A stretch of DNA of 56,755 bases from positions 1-56,755 of IMG/VR virus record IMGVR_UViG_3300020442_002198; one strand, given 5' to 3'. Shown piece after piece: positions 40,914 to 51,000 of the stretch. Both the position numbers and the translations under genes were made by a program. Within the stretch, counting starts at the first letter, position 1; each line of letters starts with the position of its first letter. Source of the DNA: a virus. The notes under the pieces were generated by a model, which made no database searches, was not told where the DNA came from, and worked only from the letters and a program-made list of their open reading frames with translations.

Positions 40914-43900
40914 TTATCTTAAAAAGTAGTTATACGCTACTGGCAGGCCTACTACACCGCCTTTGAAATTTAACTTAGCATTTATATTTATCACTTGCCC
41001 GGCAACCGTTGTAATTGTGTTGGTGCCTATGAAAATACTACCTGCTGTAACACTGTTCACGTTTAACGACGCTCCACCGCCACCAATTTGTGCTTCAATG
41101 TATGCTTTAATAGCTCGTTGTGTAGGAACAACGCTATCCGAATCCGCTGTAAAGAACGGGTCTGTTGAGAACTCACTTACACTTGCCGAATTACCACCTA
41201 GTGTGACTTCACCTAGTGTAAGTTCTTGTAGTCCTGATATGTTAAATGCTTCAGCGTTCAGTGTTGCTACACCAGTTGCTTGTTCAACATTAAACAAATT
41301 ACCAACTCTAAAGTTACCATCTTGGTCTGTAGCTGTGAAGAACACTCTACCACCATCAAAATCGTCTGTTTCTTTAGTTTGATCTGGAGAAATAGTTGGT
41401 GTACCAGGATAATTTGTATCTACAAAACTACCAGTACCAATGTCTAAGAAGTCATGACCTGTAAGACGTACTTGCGAATAACGTATACGCATTGTGATGT
41501 CGTCTTCATCGGCAGGAGCATCTGATACTGTTATATCCGGACTAACTTGAATGAATGCAGTATAATCACCGTCAACTGTGCCTGCAAAACTTGTTACACT
41601 AACCAACTTAAATATCTTATCTGTGATATCACCAAACTGCACGTTTGAACCTGCAACTGGACGTTTTGTTAATCTTCTTACAGCAACGTTTGAACCGTTT
41701 TGGAAGAAGTCTGCAAATCCATCACTTGCATTTTTGTTTATTTCAGCACTTGCTTGTTCGTATCCAGAACCTCTATTTAAGAAACTTGGATTTGCAAGTG
41801 TTTGATCAAACAGTCTTACCGCAGTTTGAACATCAAATGTGTTATTGTTGTCAGTAATTGTAATACTTGGAGCACTAGCATATCCTGATCCAGGTTCTAC
41901 CATTCTTACTTCAAAAACTTTTTCGTTTGCTACGCCAACTCTTGCCCATGCTTTTGTTGGACGTAAAATTTCACTTGCAATATTAGTACTACCTGCAGTT
42001 GCTGCAAAGAATCTAGGTGTTGCATTATTGCTACCATGTGTTACTGCATCAATACCACTTGCAGTGCTAATTTGTGCAGTACCTGTTGCCCAAACAACAC
42101 CGTAGTTACTGTATGCATATGTTGAACTTCCTGTTCTAGTTGCTACAAACATACCTTGTCCATATGCTATGTCACTGTAGTCTGTTGCGGCTGGTAAAGC
42201 AACTTCTGTCCAATTTAAGCCACCATCAAGTGTATATTGAGCATAGGCACTATTAGTAGAAATTGCAACAAATCTATTGTTGCCGTATGCTATCGGACCC
42301 CAGTTTCTTGCTGATGCACCTGCATCAGTGGTCCAATCCACAGCATTTGTTGTGAAAGCAACTTCTGTTGATCCGCTTTTTACAGCGACCCATCTATTTG
42401 CACCAAAAGCTAAACCTGTGTATCCTGTGCTAGGTAATGCATCAGCTACTTCCGTCCAAGTTACACCTCCGTCCGTAGTGTAAATAATATCTCTTGTGCC
42501 GGCCCAAATAACTATACCAATATTGTTTCCGAAAGCAACACTTGGCGCACTATTGTATGGTCCACCTGGAGCAGAAACCTGATTCCAATTTATGCCGTCT
42601 GTTGATCTCCATAATTGACTAGACGAAGTGCTTTGTGCGGCAATAACTTGATGGCTTGTTCTTAGCGTAGACGATCCATCATCTATTAGTCCACCCATAA
42701 TAGCTGTAGGTCCGCCAGGAGCAACACCAGGCAGTGTTATACTTGTCCATGTAGTGCCATCATAACTGTGATTAACTGATGCACTGCTGTCTGCTGAAGC
42801 AATGTATATACCTTGTCGGCCTTTGCCTTTAGAATCTATTGCTGTTATTGCACCAGTTACACTATTGACTGCTGTCACTACCACTGTTATATCATTTGCT
42901 GTGGCTACGCCGCCTACAGATGTACCCGGTATAGTTAGAGTATTTCCTCTTGTATATCCTGTTCCTGCATCATTAAGTGTTACTGTGTACTTTACACCAA
43001 CTTTTGTTACGTCGAAAGTAGCGTTATCATCTCCAACACTAGAACTATGTGATACTCCTGTATAATCTTTAGATAACTCAGCAAATTTTATATCTGACCA
43101 ATTTGCTGTGCTTGCAAATGATCTACCGTTTGAACTTGCTGATTGAGATCCAAACTCAACTAATGGTTCTATTCTATATGTGGTTGAACTGTTAGGTGCA
43201 ACAATAGTTGTACCTGGATTAAAATGATCCCAGCCAGCAACTCCGTCACTGACTCTTACAACAGTTGCAAGTTTTGAACCAGAATTATAAGTTTGTATCT
43301 TACCAAATTGTCCGTTACCAGCACCACCTGTCAGCACTACTAACATTCCAGGATACGCACTATCCCCGTTGCCGTCTGTAGCCGCTATTGTAATTGATGT
43401 TGTTGAACCTGCTTGTGCAGTGTTTGCAACAACTAAATATCCTTTACCTCCAAGCTGTCCGGATGAATCATTTAGATCTAAGATTCTTACTTGTCCTACT
43501 GCGTTATCTCTAAATTCATCTACTAAAACATCTCCATTGGAACCTGCTCCAAATAAATCAATATCAGCAAATCTATACTGTTCACCTGCATGACTAAATT
43601 CTAAATTTAAAATTTTATCTGCATCTGTGTTTACTTGTGAAGGTGTTGCTACATATTGGAATTTATTATCAACAATCGCTGTTACTGGTGTTTCTTCCGG
43701 ATCAACTCCTTCTGCAACTGATCCAAAGTCACCATAACTGTTGTTTCCGTTAGTACCACGTATACGTCCTCCGTTTTCAGCTAGATATCCAATGTGTGAA
43801 TAATATGTAAACACTGAAACCATTTCAGCTCTACCATTATTAGTAATCCAGGCACCAATACCATCTGAAATAACCTGTGTAAAATCATTTGAAACAATAG

Positions 43901-46900
43901 AATCATTACCACCATCGTGTAGGTCGCCATCTATTTTTTGTCCAATAGCCGCATAACCAAAAGTTGAGCAGTTTTGTACATATGGCGAACGTGCAGAGAT
44001 CCAAACCGCTTCATGCTTTGGACCCCAACCTGGATCTAGTGAAGCATATGCTCCTGCAGTTGGACGGCTTGTTCCGTTTGCGTTTGGCGCTTGTAAGTCA
44101 CCTATTAATCCTTGGATAGACATTAGGCGCAATCCAGTACCATTACGCAAGTAGAAGAAATCTTCTTCTTGACAACCTAATACAGCGTTAGCATAGTAAC
44201 GTGCCGCATATGGTGTCTTGTAAATACCTGGTACAAACATTGAAATACTGTTTGTGTATTCTCTTATGTAATCTGCAGGATATAATATATCTTCAATAAA
44301 TGCTTCTAGATATGCTTTGATATCTCTTGTACAATCAGCCTTTGTATAAGTGTATGCTGTCTTAACTGTGAGTGCAGAAGCTGACCCACTGTCATTTGTT
44401 ACGGTAACTATATTACCACCTTTTTCGGTTGCTAGTGTAATTTTAGTTGCACTTAATATATTTCTTACATAATAAGTTGTACTTGTGCTTAATCCACCTA
44501 ATGCAGTGCCTTCAAATTTAATTGCTTGCCACTGTCTTAGCCAACTAGTGCTTTGTAGTGTAACCGAATTGTCTGATGCTGTGGTTGTTGTAACACCTGA
44601 TTTGAAAGTATCAGTAATGTGAGCATGTATCTCTTCAACAATAAAATCTGTGTTAAGTCTTATCTGTTGTGCAGAGTGTTCTGTATAAGGAATACGTTGA
44701 TCAGTATCGAACTGTTTAGCATTTGCTCCTTCATTACTACCGCCTAAGATCATATCTTCAACCCATTCAAAAGCGGCATTTACTCCTGCAATAGCTGTTG
44801 CATTGCTGTTTACATTTGCAATAGCAAGTGTTCTTGCATATTCATATGCGGCAAGTGTTGCTTCTTTTTGCTCAGCAAGCACTTTGACTCCTGATGATCT
44901 TAAATAACTGTATGCGGCTACTATTGAAGCAAAATTTGTTCCTAACATAAAATCATAACGTGCTGCATCTAAAATGTAACCTAAGTCTCTTTCACACTTG
45001 GTGCTATTGTAGGTTAAATTTGGAAAGTTGTTTGTAATAAATGTAGTCATGTTTGACTTAATACTAGCTGTTGCATTTACAAGTGCTGTATTAGCAGTGG
45101 TAAGTGCAGATGCTACACCTGATGTACTAGGATATGTGATCGTCTCTGTACCACTACCTCCGTTTATAATATCAATAATGTCTTGAATACGGTTTTGAAT
45201 TGTAGTTGCATCAGCACTTGCTCCTGCAGCTCCACGTGTTTGTGTTATTATAGGTCTATTTATAGCATTATCTTTTAGTGATACTTTGGTTGGTTGTGAA
45301 GCTACTTGATATGTTGGATTAATCAACAAGTTTTGAGCTACGTTTCCTGCTAGTGTTTGCAAGAAAGTGTATGCCGCAATAGTAGCTGTTTTTTCTGAAC
45401 TATCAATGTTAAGATTATTTTGTCCCGTACCGCTCCAATATGCTTCACCGGCATTCACTGATTGCCAATTACCGCCGTGTGTTAAGTCATACGCTACAGC
45501 ATCGATAATGTAGCCAACATCTTGTCTACATTTTGTTTTACTATACTTCAAGTTTGGATATGTATTTTTTATATAGGCTGTAACTTCTTCGGCCATAAAT
45601 TGCTTGTTTGAAAGAAGCTGATCACGTGCATAACCTGTTTGGGCACTTGAGAAATCACTTATATTTGGTAATGTGCGTTCTAGTTTGTCACCTATCAACC
45701 AATCAACTCTACGTCTAGCAATACGTGCCAACTGTTCTGCTGCTTCTTCTTCTTCGACGTTACCATATGGCCATAGTTGCGATTGTGTTTCAGTATTTCC
45801 AGTAGTAGGTGTAACCGTTACACCACGTACAATATCACCAACCACAGGTTCTAAACGTGTAAGTGCTTCAAAGCTAAACGGTGTATCTGATCTACTTGTA
45901 AGATTTGCACCATTATAAATTGTTTTGGGTTGTACATTTGTAGCACGTAGTTCATCACCCATAATACAACATTCTGCAGGTACAATTATAGGAAGTATTT
46001 CTTTATACTGACCTGTTGCTACTCTAATTAATGTAGTTGGTCTTACCATTTTTGGTAGTTCTGTTGCATCACCTTTAGTAATTGCATCTGTAACTATTTT
46101 TGCATTTGCTTGTATGTTTGTTAAAGCATCTGTTTCTGCTGTGTATGCACTATTTTTATACTGTGCAACAATAGCTGTAGAATTGTCACCAGCTGTTGTT
46201 TGATAGCTCACAGCAGGATCTGTTTGTGCTAAAACGTGTCCAATTAATGTAAGTCCATAAGTAATACTTGCATTAGTTTCATCACCCTGACCTAATGTGT
46301 AAAAGTTTCCTGGCTCAGTCACATATTTGTTTGCACTATTTCTAGATTTTTCATTACCACCGTGTGTCATATCATAGATAAAAGAATCTATTAAAAATCC
46401 CATATCACGTTCGCACTTTGCACCATTGTATGTGAAAGAAGTTGTGAAAGGAGAAATATCATTAGCAATCTGATAGTCAGTCCATTCTACAATTTCACGT
46501 TGAATAAAATATCTGTTGCGTTCTAATAAATGTCTTGCATTTTTACGCTTTGTACCTTTTAAAACTTGTTCTGCGGCATAACGTATAGATGCAAACGGCT
46601 TGTCAACAGTTGAACCTGCATCAGGAAATAATTTATCAGTTCCTTTTGGCCCTACATAATATACATCATCTGAATTACCTAAATATGTCCACTCCGGAAT
46701 TTTTTCGGAACTAACTCTTAATACTTGACCTTCTTCACCTACAGGTAATCTTGTAGGTCCTGATCCGCCGTAATATACCAAATCACCTTTTGCTGTAAGT
46801 ACACTTGCTTCATTTCCGAGTATAAGCGAATTCCAATATGTGCCTGCTGTATCTAAATCAGGGCGGCTGTTTTGAGCACCTACTTGATTAGATGAATAGT

Positions 46901-47999
46901 CATCACCTTCTGATATATGATTGCTTACAGCTATGTACGCATTATCTCCGAATCTAACTACGTCACCTACTTTATATGATGCTTCATCTGCCCAGGTTCC
47001 TCTCCAAAATAAGCCAGCATTTAATCTTTCCCAATAACTGCCATTAGGTGGTTCGTTTCCAATTGTAGTTGCAGTACAAAGATATGTGTAACCGTTTAGA
47101 CGTACAACATCACCTGGACGATATTCTTGAGATGTACTATCTGAACCATAATCGCCTTTAAATACAAATCCTCTAGCAAATATTTCCCAGTAGTCTGTGT
47201 TATCGTCTGGTGTTTGTCCAGCATGTGTCTGCTTGGCAATATACTGATTACCACCATAACGTACTACATCATCTCTCTGATATCTATTATTAAATTCCCA
47301 TTCGTTTTCATATTGAAAACCTTGTACAAATGTATCCCATTTTGCACTGTCTGTTGTAAATAATTCTCCTGATGTATGATAAGTATTACATAGATATAAA
47401 CCTGCACCAAATAGTACAATATCATTTTTCTTATAGCGTGTATTTGATGACCAAGCAGCTTTATAATCGATACCTTCGTTAAATGCTGTCCATTTAGATT
47501 GATCTGCTTCTAAACCTACTGAAGCATCTGCATTTGATGTGTGTAATGTGTTACAAACATAAGTGATACCACCATACTTAACAAAGTCATTAACTCTATA
47601 GCGTGTGCTTACTGTCCAGTCACCTTTCCAGTCTAAGCCTTCTGCAAAGACATCCCACTTGCTAATATCATTTTCTAATCCGTCGCTGGCAGATGCGGCA
47701 GATGTATGGTTTGTATTTGCAATATATAATCTTGCGCCGTACTTAACAATGTCTTGTAATTTATAAACTGTGCTTACAGCCCAAGTGCCTTTCCAAGTCT
47801 GTCCATCACTTACTAAATTCCATTTAGCTGGTGTAATGTTTAAATCTGTGTAAAAATCACTTGCGTCTGAAGTGTGTCCAGTTACACAAATATATATTTT
47901 ACCGCCGTATGCAACAACGTCATCTTTGTAGTAAACAGTGCCGGTTGCCCAGTCGTTTTTCCATACAAATCTAATTCTACCTAGTTTAAATTCTGCCAT
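40914..47999 (-). CDS. Giant tail fibre protein (2361 residues)
   Basis: The N-terminal 400 residues hold about eight repeats of the form W-x5-Y-x2-(D/N)D-x-V-x-YGG-x-x-Y-x-C-x4-HT, as in chitin-binding-like CBM modules. Four helical repeats with (K/D)C-x-(R/Q)D-(M/V/L/I) follow near residues 527, 821, 1001 and 1218. A beta-helix-like part (SNDFTQVISDGIGAWITNNG) is near 1370, and Asp-box-like repeats (STDGINW, TTDGGVTW, TLDGGLNW) lie at about 1745-2000. A C-terminal segment has VVPTQRAIKAYIEAQIG. It would bind host glycans. It is a longer paralogue of the upstream 1866-residue fibre. A GATAAATA promoter and a CGGAG site precede the ATG. Confidence 0.85.
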   Translation of the reverse strand: MAEFKLGRIRFVWKNDWATGTVYYKDDVVAYGGKIYICVTGHTSDASDFYTDLNITPAKWNLVSDGQTWKGTWAVSTVYKLQDIVKYGARLYIANTNHTSAASASDGLENDISKWDVFAEGLDWKGDWTVSTRYRVNDFVKYGGITYVCNTLHTSNADASVGLEADQSKWTAFNEGIDYKAAWSSNTRYKKNDIVLFGAGLYLCNTYHTSGELFTTDSAKWDTFVQGFQYENEWEFNNRYQRDDVVRYGGNQYIAKQTHAGQTPDDNTDYWEIFARGFVFKGDYGSDSTSQEYRPGDVVRLNGYTYLCTATTIGNEPPNGSYWERLNAGLFWRGTWADEASYKVGDVVRFGDNAYIAVSNHISEGDDYSSNQVGAQNSRPDLDTAGTYWNSLILGNEASVLTAKGDLVYYGGSGPTRLPVGEEGQVLRVSSEKIPEWTYLGNSDDVYYVGPKGTDKLFPDAGSTVDKPFASIRYAAEQVLKGTKRKNARHLLERNRYFIQREIVEWTDYQIANDISPFTTSFTYNGAKCERDMGFLIDSFIYDMTHGGNEKSRNSANKYVTEPGNFYTLGQGDETNASITYGLTLIGHVLAQTDPAVSYQTTAGDNSTAIVAQYKNSAYTAETDALTNIQANAKIVTDAITKGDATELPKMVRPTTLIRVATGQYKEILPIIVPAECCIMGDELRATNVQPKTIYNGANLTSRSDTPFSFEALTRLEPVVGDIVRGVTVTPTTGNTETQSQLWPYGNVEEEEAAEQLARIARRRVDWLIGDKLERTLPNISDFSSAQTGYARDQLLSNKQFMAEEVTAYIKNTYPNLKYSKTKCRQDVGYIIDAVAYDLTHGGNWQSVNAGEAYWSGTGQNNLNIDSSEKTATIAAYTFLQTLAGNVAQNLLINPTYQVASQPTKVSLKDNAINRPIITQTRGAAGASADATTIQNRIQDIIDIINGGSGTETITYPSTSGVASALTTANTALVNATASIKSNMTTFITNNFPNLTYNSTKCERDLGYILDAARYDFMLGTNFASIVAAYSYLRSSGVKVLAEQKEATLAAYEYARTLAIANVNSNATAIAGVNAAFEWVEDMILGGSNEGANAKQFDTDQRIPYTEHSAQQIRLNTDFIVEEIHAHITDTFKSGVTTTTASDNSVTLQSTSWLRQWQAIKFEGTALGGLSTSTTYYVRNILSATKITLATEKGGNIVTVTNDSGSASALTVKTAYTYTKADCTRDIKAYLEAFIEDILYPADYIREYTNSISMFVPGIYKTPYAARYYANAVLGCQEEDFFYLRNGTGLRLMSIQGLIGDLQAPNANGTSRPTAGAYASLDPGWGPKHEAVWISARSPYVQNCSTFGYAAIGQKIDGDLHDGGNDSIVSNDFTQVISDGIGAWITNNGRAEMVSVFTYYSHIGYLAENGGRIRGTNGNNSYGDFGSVAEGVDPEETPVTAIVDNKFQYVATPSQVNTDADKILNLEFSHAGEQYRFADIDLFGAGSNGDVLVDEFRDNAVGQVRILDLNDSSGQLGGKGYLVVANTAQAGSTTSITIAATDGNGDSAYPGMLVVLTGGAGNGQFGKIQTYNSGSKLATVVRVSDGVAGWDHFNPGTTIVAPNSSTTYRIEPLVEFGSQSASSNGRSFASTANWSDIKFAELSKDYTGVSHSSSVGDDNATFDVTKVGVKYTVTLNDAGTGYTRGNTLTIPGTSVGGVATANDITVVVTAVNSVTGAITAIDSKGKGRQGIYIASADSSASVNHSYDGTTWTSITLPGVAPGGPTAIMGGLIDDGSSTLRTSHQVIAAQSTSSSQLWRSTDGINWNQVSAPGGPYNSAPSVAFGNNIGIVIWAGTRDIIYTTDGGVTWTEVADALPSTGYTGLAFGANRWVAVKSGSTEVAFTTNAVDWTTDAGASARNWGPIAYGNNRFVAISTNSAYAQYTLDGGLNWTEVALPAATDYSDIAYGQGMFVATRTGSSTYAYSNYGVVWATGTAQISTASGIDAVTHGSNNATPRFFAATAGSTNIASEILRPTKAWARVGVANEKVFEVRMVEPGSGYASAPSITITDNNNTFDVQTAVRLFDQTLANPSFLNRGSGYEQASAEINKNASDGFADFFQNGSNVAVRRLTKRPVAGSNVQFGDITDKIFKLVSVTSFAGTVDGDYTAFIQVSPDITVSDAPADEDDITMRIRYSQVRLTGHDFLDIGTGSFVDTNYPGTPTISPDQTKETDDFDGGRVFFTATDQDGNFRVGNLFNVEQATGVATLNAEAFNISGLQELTLGEVTLGGNSASVSEFSTDPFFTADSDSVVPTQRAIKAYIEAQIGGGGASLNVNSVTAGSIFIGTNTITTVAGQVININAKLNFKGGVVGLPVAYNYFLR

Positions 48000-48018
48000 T
48001 TTGTAACTCCGTTATGTG

Positions 48019-48026
48019 TATTTATC
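48019..48026 (-). promoter_or_regulatory. Late promoter of the giant fibre gene
   Basis: The minus strand reads GATAAATA, 19 bases before the ATG at 47999, with CGGAG between. Confidence 0.7.
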
Positions 48027-48031
48027 AAGTA

Positions 48032-51000
48032 TTAGAAAACACCATTACTACTATCGTCTGGACGTAGTAACAAGTTTTGAGCTATAATAGATCCTGATAA
48101 ATTAGCATCATCTCCTTGTATTTTTGTTAATTTTGGAAAGATTATCTCTTGTCCACTGGTTGTATCAATTAAGTTTTGAGCACTACCTAGTAAAGTAACA
48201 CCAGCAACTAATTGATTGGTTTCTAGTTCAGATCCCCCTTCAGAAAGTCTATTAGCTAAGAATGCCGCAATAGCTCTTTGTGTAGGAATAACATTGTTTG
48301 AGTCTTCAAAAAATGTTTGATCCGTTGAAAATTCTCTAATTACAGCACCTGAACCACCAAGTCTTACACCACCTAATGCTAGTTCTGATAAACCGTCTAA
48401 ATCAAAGTATTCAGCACTAATAGTTACAATACCTGTTGACTGTTGTACTGAAAATAATTCGCCAGCCCTAAAGTTACCATCTTGGTCAGTACTAGTATAA
48501 AATACTTTACCTCCATCAAGTTCGTAAACTTCATTTTCTGGTTTTGCAACAAAATATGCGCCGCCAGCATACAAGTCTGGATAATTTGTTTGTATAAAGT
48601 TTCCAGTACCTATGTCTAAGAAGTCATGTCCTGTAATTCTACATTGACTGTAACGTTCTCTGAGTGTAACTTGAACTCCATGGTTTGTCCACCCACCATC
48701 TGTATATTCTTCTTTCAGACTAGGTGAAATTTGGACTTTTATTTTAAAATATCCATTTTCATCGGGCTGTCCTGGATAATCTTCACCGCCATAACCTGTC
48801 TCACCTTCTTCGGTAATAATTACTCCTGTGAAAATCTTTAAATCATTTTCGTCTGCTGTATCTTCATCCGGTATGTTAGGGAATATAATTTGTACACCTG
48901 GACCTGGAATTTTTGTAAGACGTTCTAAGTATATGATATTACCTTCTGGTATAATATCAGCGTAACCATTACCTGAGACAGTAATTACTGTAGAACTTGT
49001 TCTATATCCAATACCTCTATTTACAAAACTTGGTTGTGCTAAACATCCGTCGAATATTCTATTATCAAGGTCTACTGCAAGTGTAAAGTTTCCGTATACT
49101 GTGTATGTTGGCGGACTTGATGGATCATATCCACTGCCTGGCTCAAATATTCTAATCGTGCCAATTTTGCCTCCTGTTACAGTTGGTCTGACAAAAGCTC
49201 TTGCTCCTGTCCTTATTTTGTTTATACCACCTACTACACTGTCATTCTTTGCTACAGCTACCCAGTAACCATCTCCTGACGGATTACCAAATGCAATTGA
49301 ATTCCATTCAAATTGGTCTAATTCTCTTTGTGTCCAATTGATACCATCTTCAGATGTGTACATTAAATTTATAGGGCCAGTTGTAATATCATCTCCTATT
49401 AATTTACTACCAGTGTTACCTATCAAAGCAAACACTCCTTGACCGTATTTTAAATGTTGCCAATTTAATTGTGTTGAATCATCCGGACTAGGACCTGTGC
49501 CTGCATACCAAGTTGCCGCATCATGGCTATATGCTGTTCTTAAACTATTTCTATCAATAGCAACATATATGTTATCTCCGTATTGTACATCTATCCAATC
49601 CCAAGTTGCTAGTGTAGAATCTTCAGGGCTAGGTAACACAGTTTCATTAATTGTCCAATTCAATCCACCGTCAGTAGTTACTGCAACGTTTCTATCTTCA
49701 CTACCTGATATAATTACGTGTCTACCGGCTCCAAAAGTAATTGCTTGCCATTGCGGTGCTGTTGAGTCACCACTGTCTGGTATTGTCTGTTGGGTCCAAG
49801 ATATTCCGTTTTCTGACCAAAGAACAGTATTGCTATTTGTATCAAATACCATATATCTTCCGCCACCAAATACTATTCCTCCCCACGACCCTGATACAGG
49901 AAAATCTCTATCAGTCCAATTCACTCCATCTGAACTATATGCATATTTTGAAGTGCCGTCTGTTCTCAGAGCTACAAATGTATTTTTTCCTGCCGCAACA
50001 TGCCCCCAGGTTCCTACACTAGGTAGATTACCTTCTGTCCAGTTTTCTCCGTCTGTACTGTGAATAACATAGTTAGGAAGTGCAACTGCTACCCATCTGC
50101 CTGCTTTTGCTGTGCCAGACGTACTAAAAGTTACAATGCTGTTTGTGCTATCATCTGATATACTATCTACTGTGATTGTTAGATCGTTAGCAGGAGTCGC
50201 ACCGCCTAGAGATGTACCTAAAAATTTAATAGTATCACCTACAGCATATCCTGCGCCAGCACCTGTGATAGTTGCACCGTAATTATAACCACCTATTGTT
50301 ACAGTAAACGTAGCTGTCTGTACTGTAACTCCATCTGTAGTACCTCCTGGTGTTTCTGATGCTTGTAATCCAGTGTACGTTCTTTGATCTAATCCCCAAA
50401 CAATATCTCTAAAATCTCTAGCGTTAGGATTATTTACTGTAGTCTTTGTATATCCTGGATGAGAATAAATTATACGTGGCTCTATTCGATATCTTGTATT
50501 TGTTGTAAAAGAAGTTTCACTAGGTGTGCCGGGCATAATATGATCCCAACCTATTGTATTTGTAGAGTCTTTATAGATTGTAGCTATCTTAGTGCTATCA
50601 TCGTAGGCTTGTATATATCCATATTGACCTGTACCTGGGCCAGATACAATCCAAATACGCATGTTTTCATAATCGCTAAATTCGTTATCATCAGTTTGAG
50701 AAAGCGTAATAGTAGTAGTATCACCAGCTTGACAGTTTGCTTCAACAACAAGAAATCCGCCACCACCTGGTGATCCTGAGTCCAAACTATTTGCTAATCT
50801 TGCTTGCGATAAACCACCATCTCTAAATTCTTCATGTATAACACTAGCATTTGCACCAGCGCCGATAATGTCACTTGTTGCTACACTATATTCTGCACCA
50901 CTGTGTGCATACTCATATGCTAAAATAAAGTCACTTACTTCACCTGCATAAGCTGCCGCTACTATAGCTTCTCCTGTTCGATTGTTTAAACTTGCGGTCA

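Noticed and set aside
49497-50063. Plus-strand 188-residue frame opposite the giant fibre
   Set aside because: It is an antisense shadow of the Asp-box repeats; no start signal.
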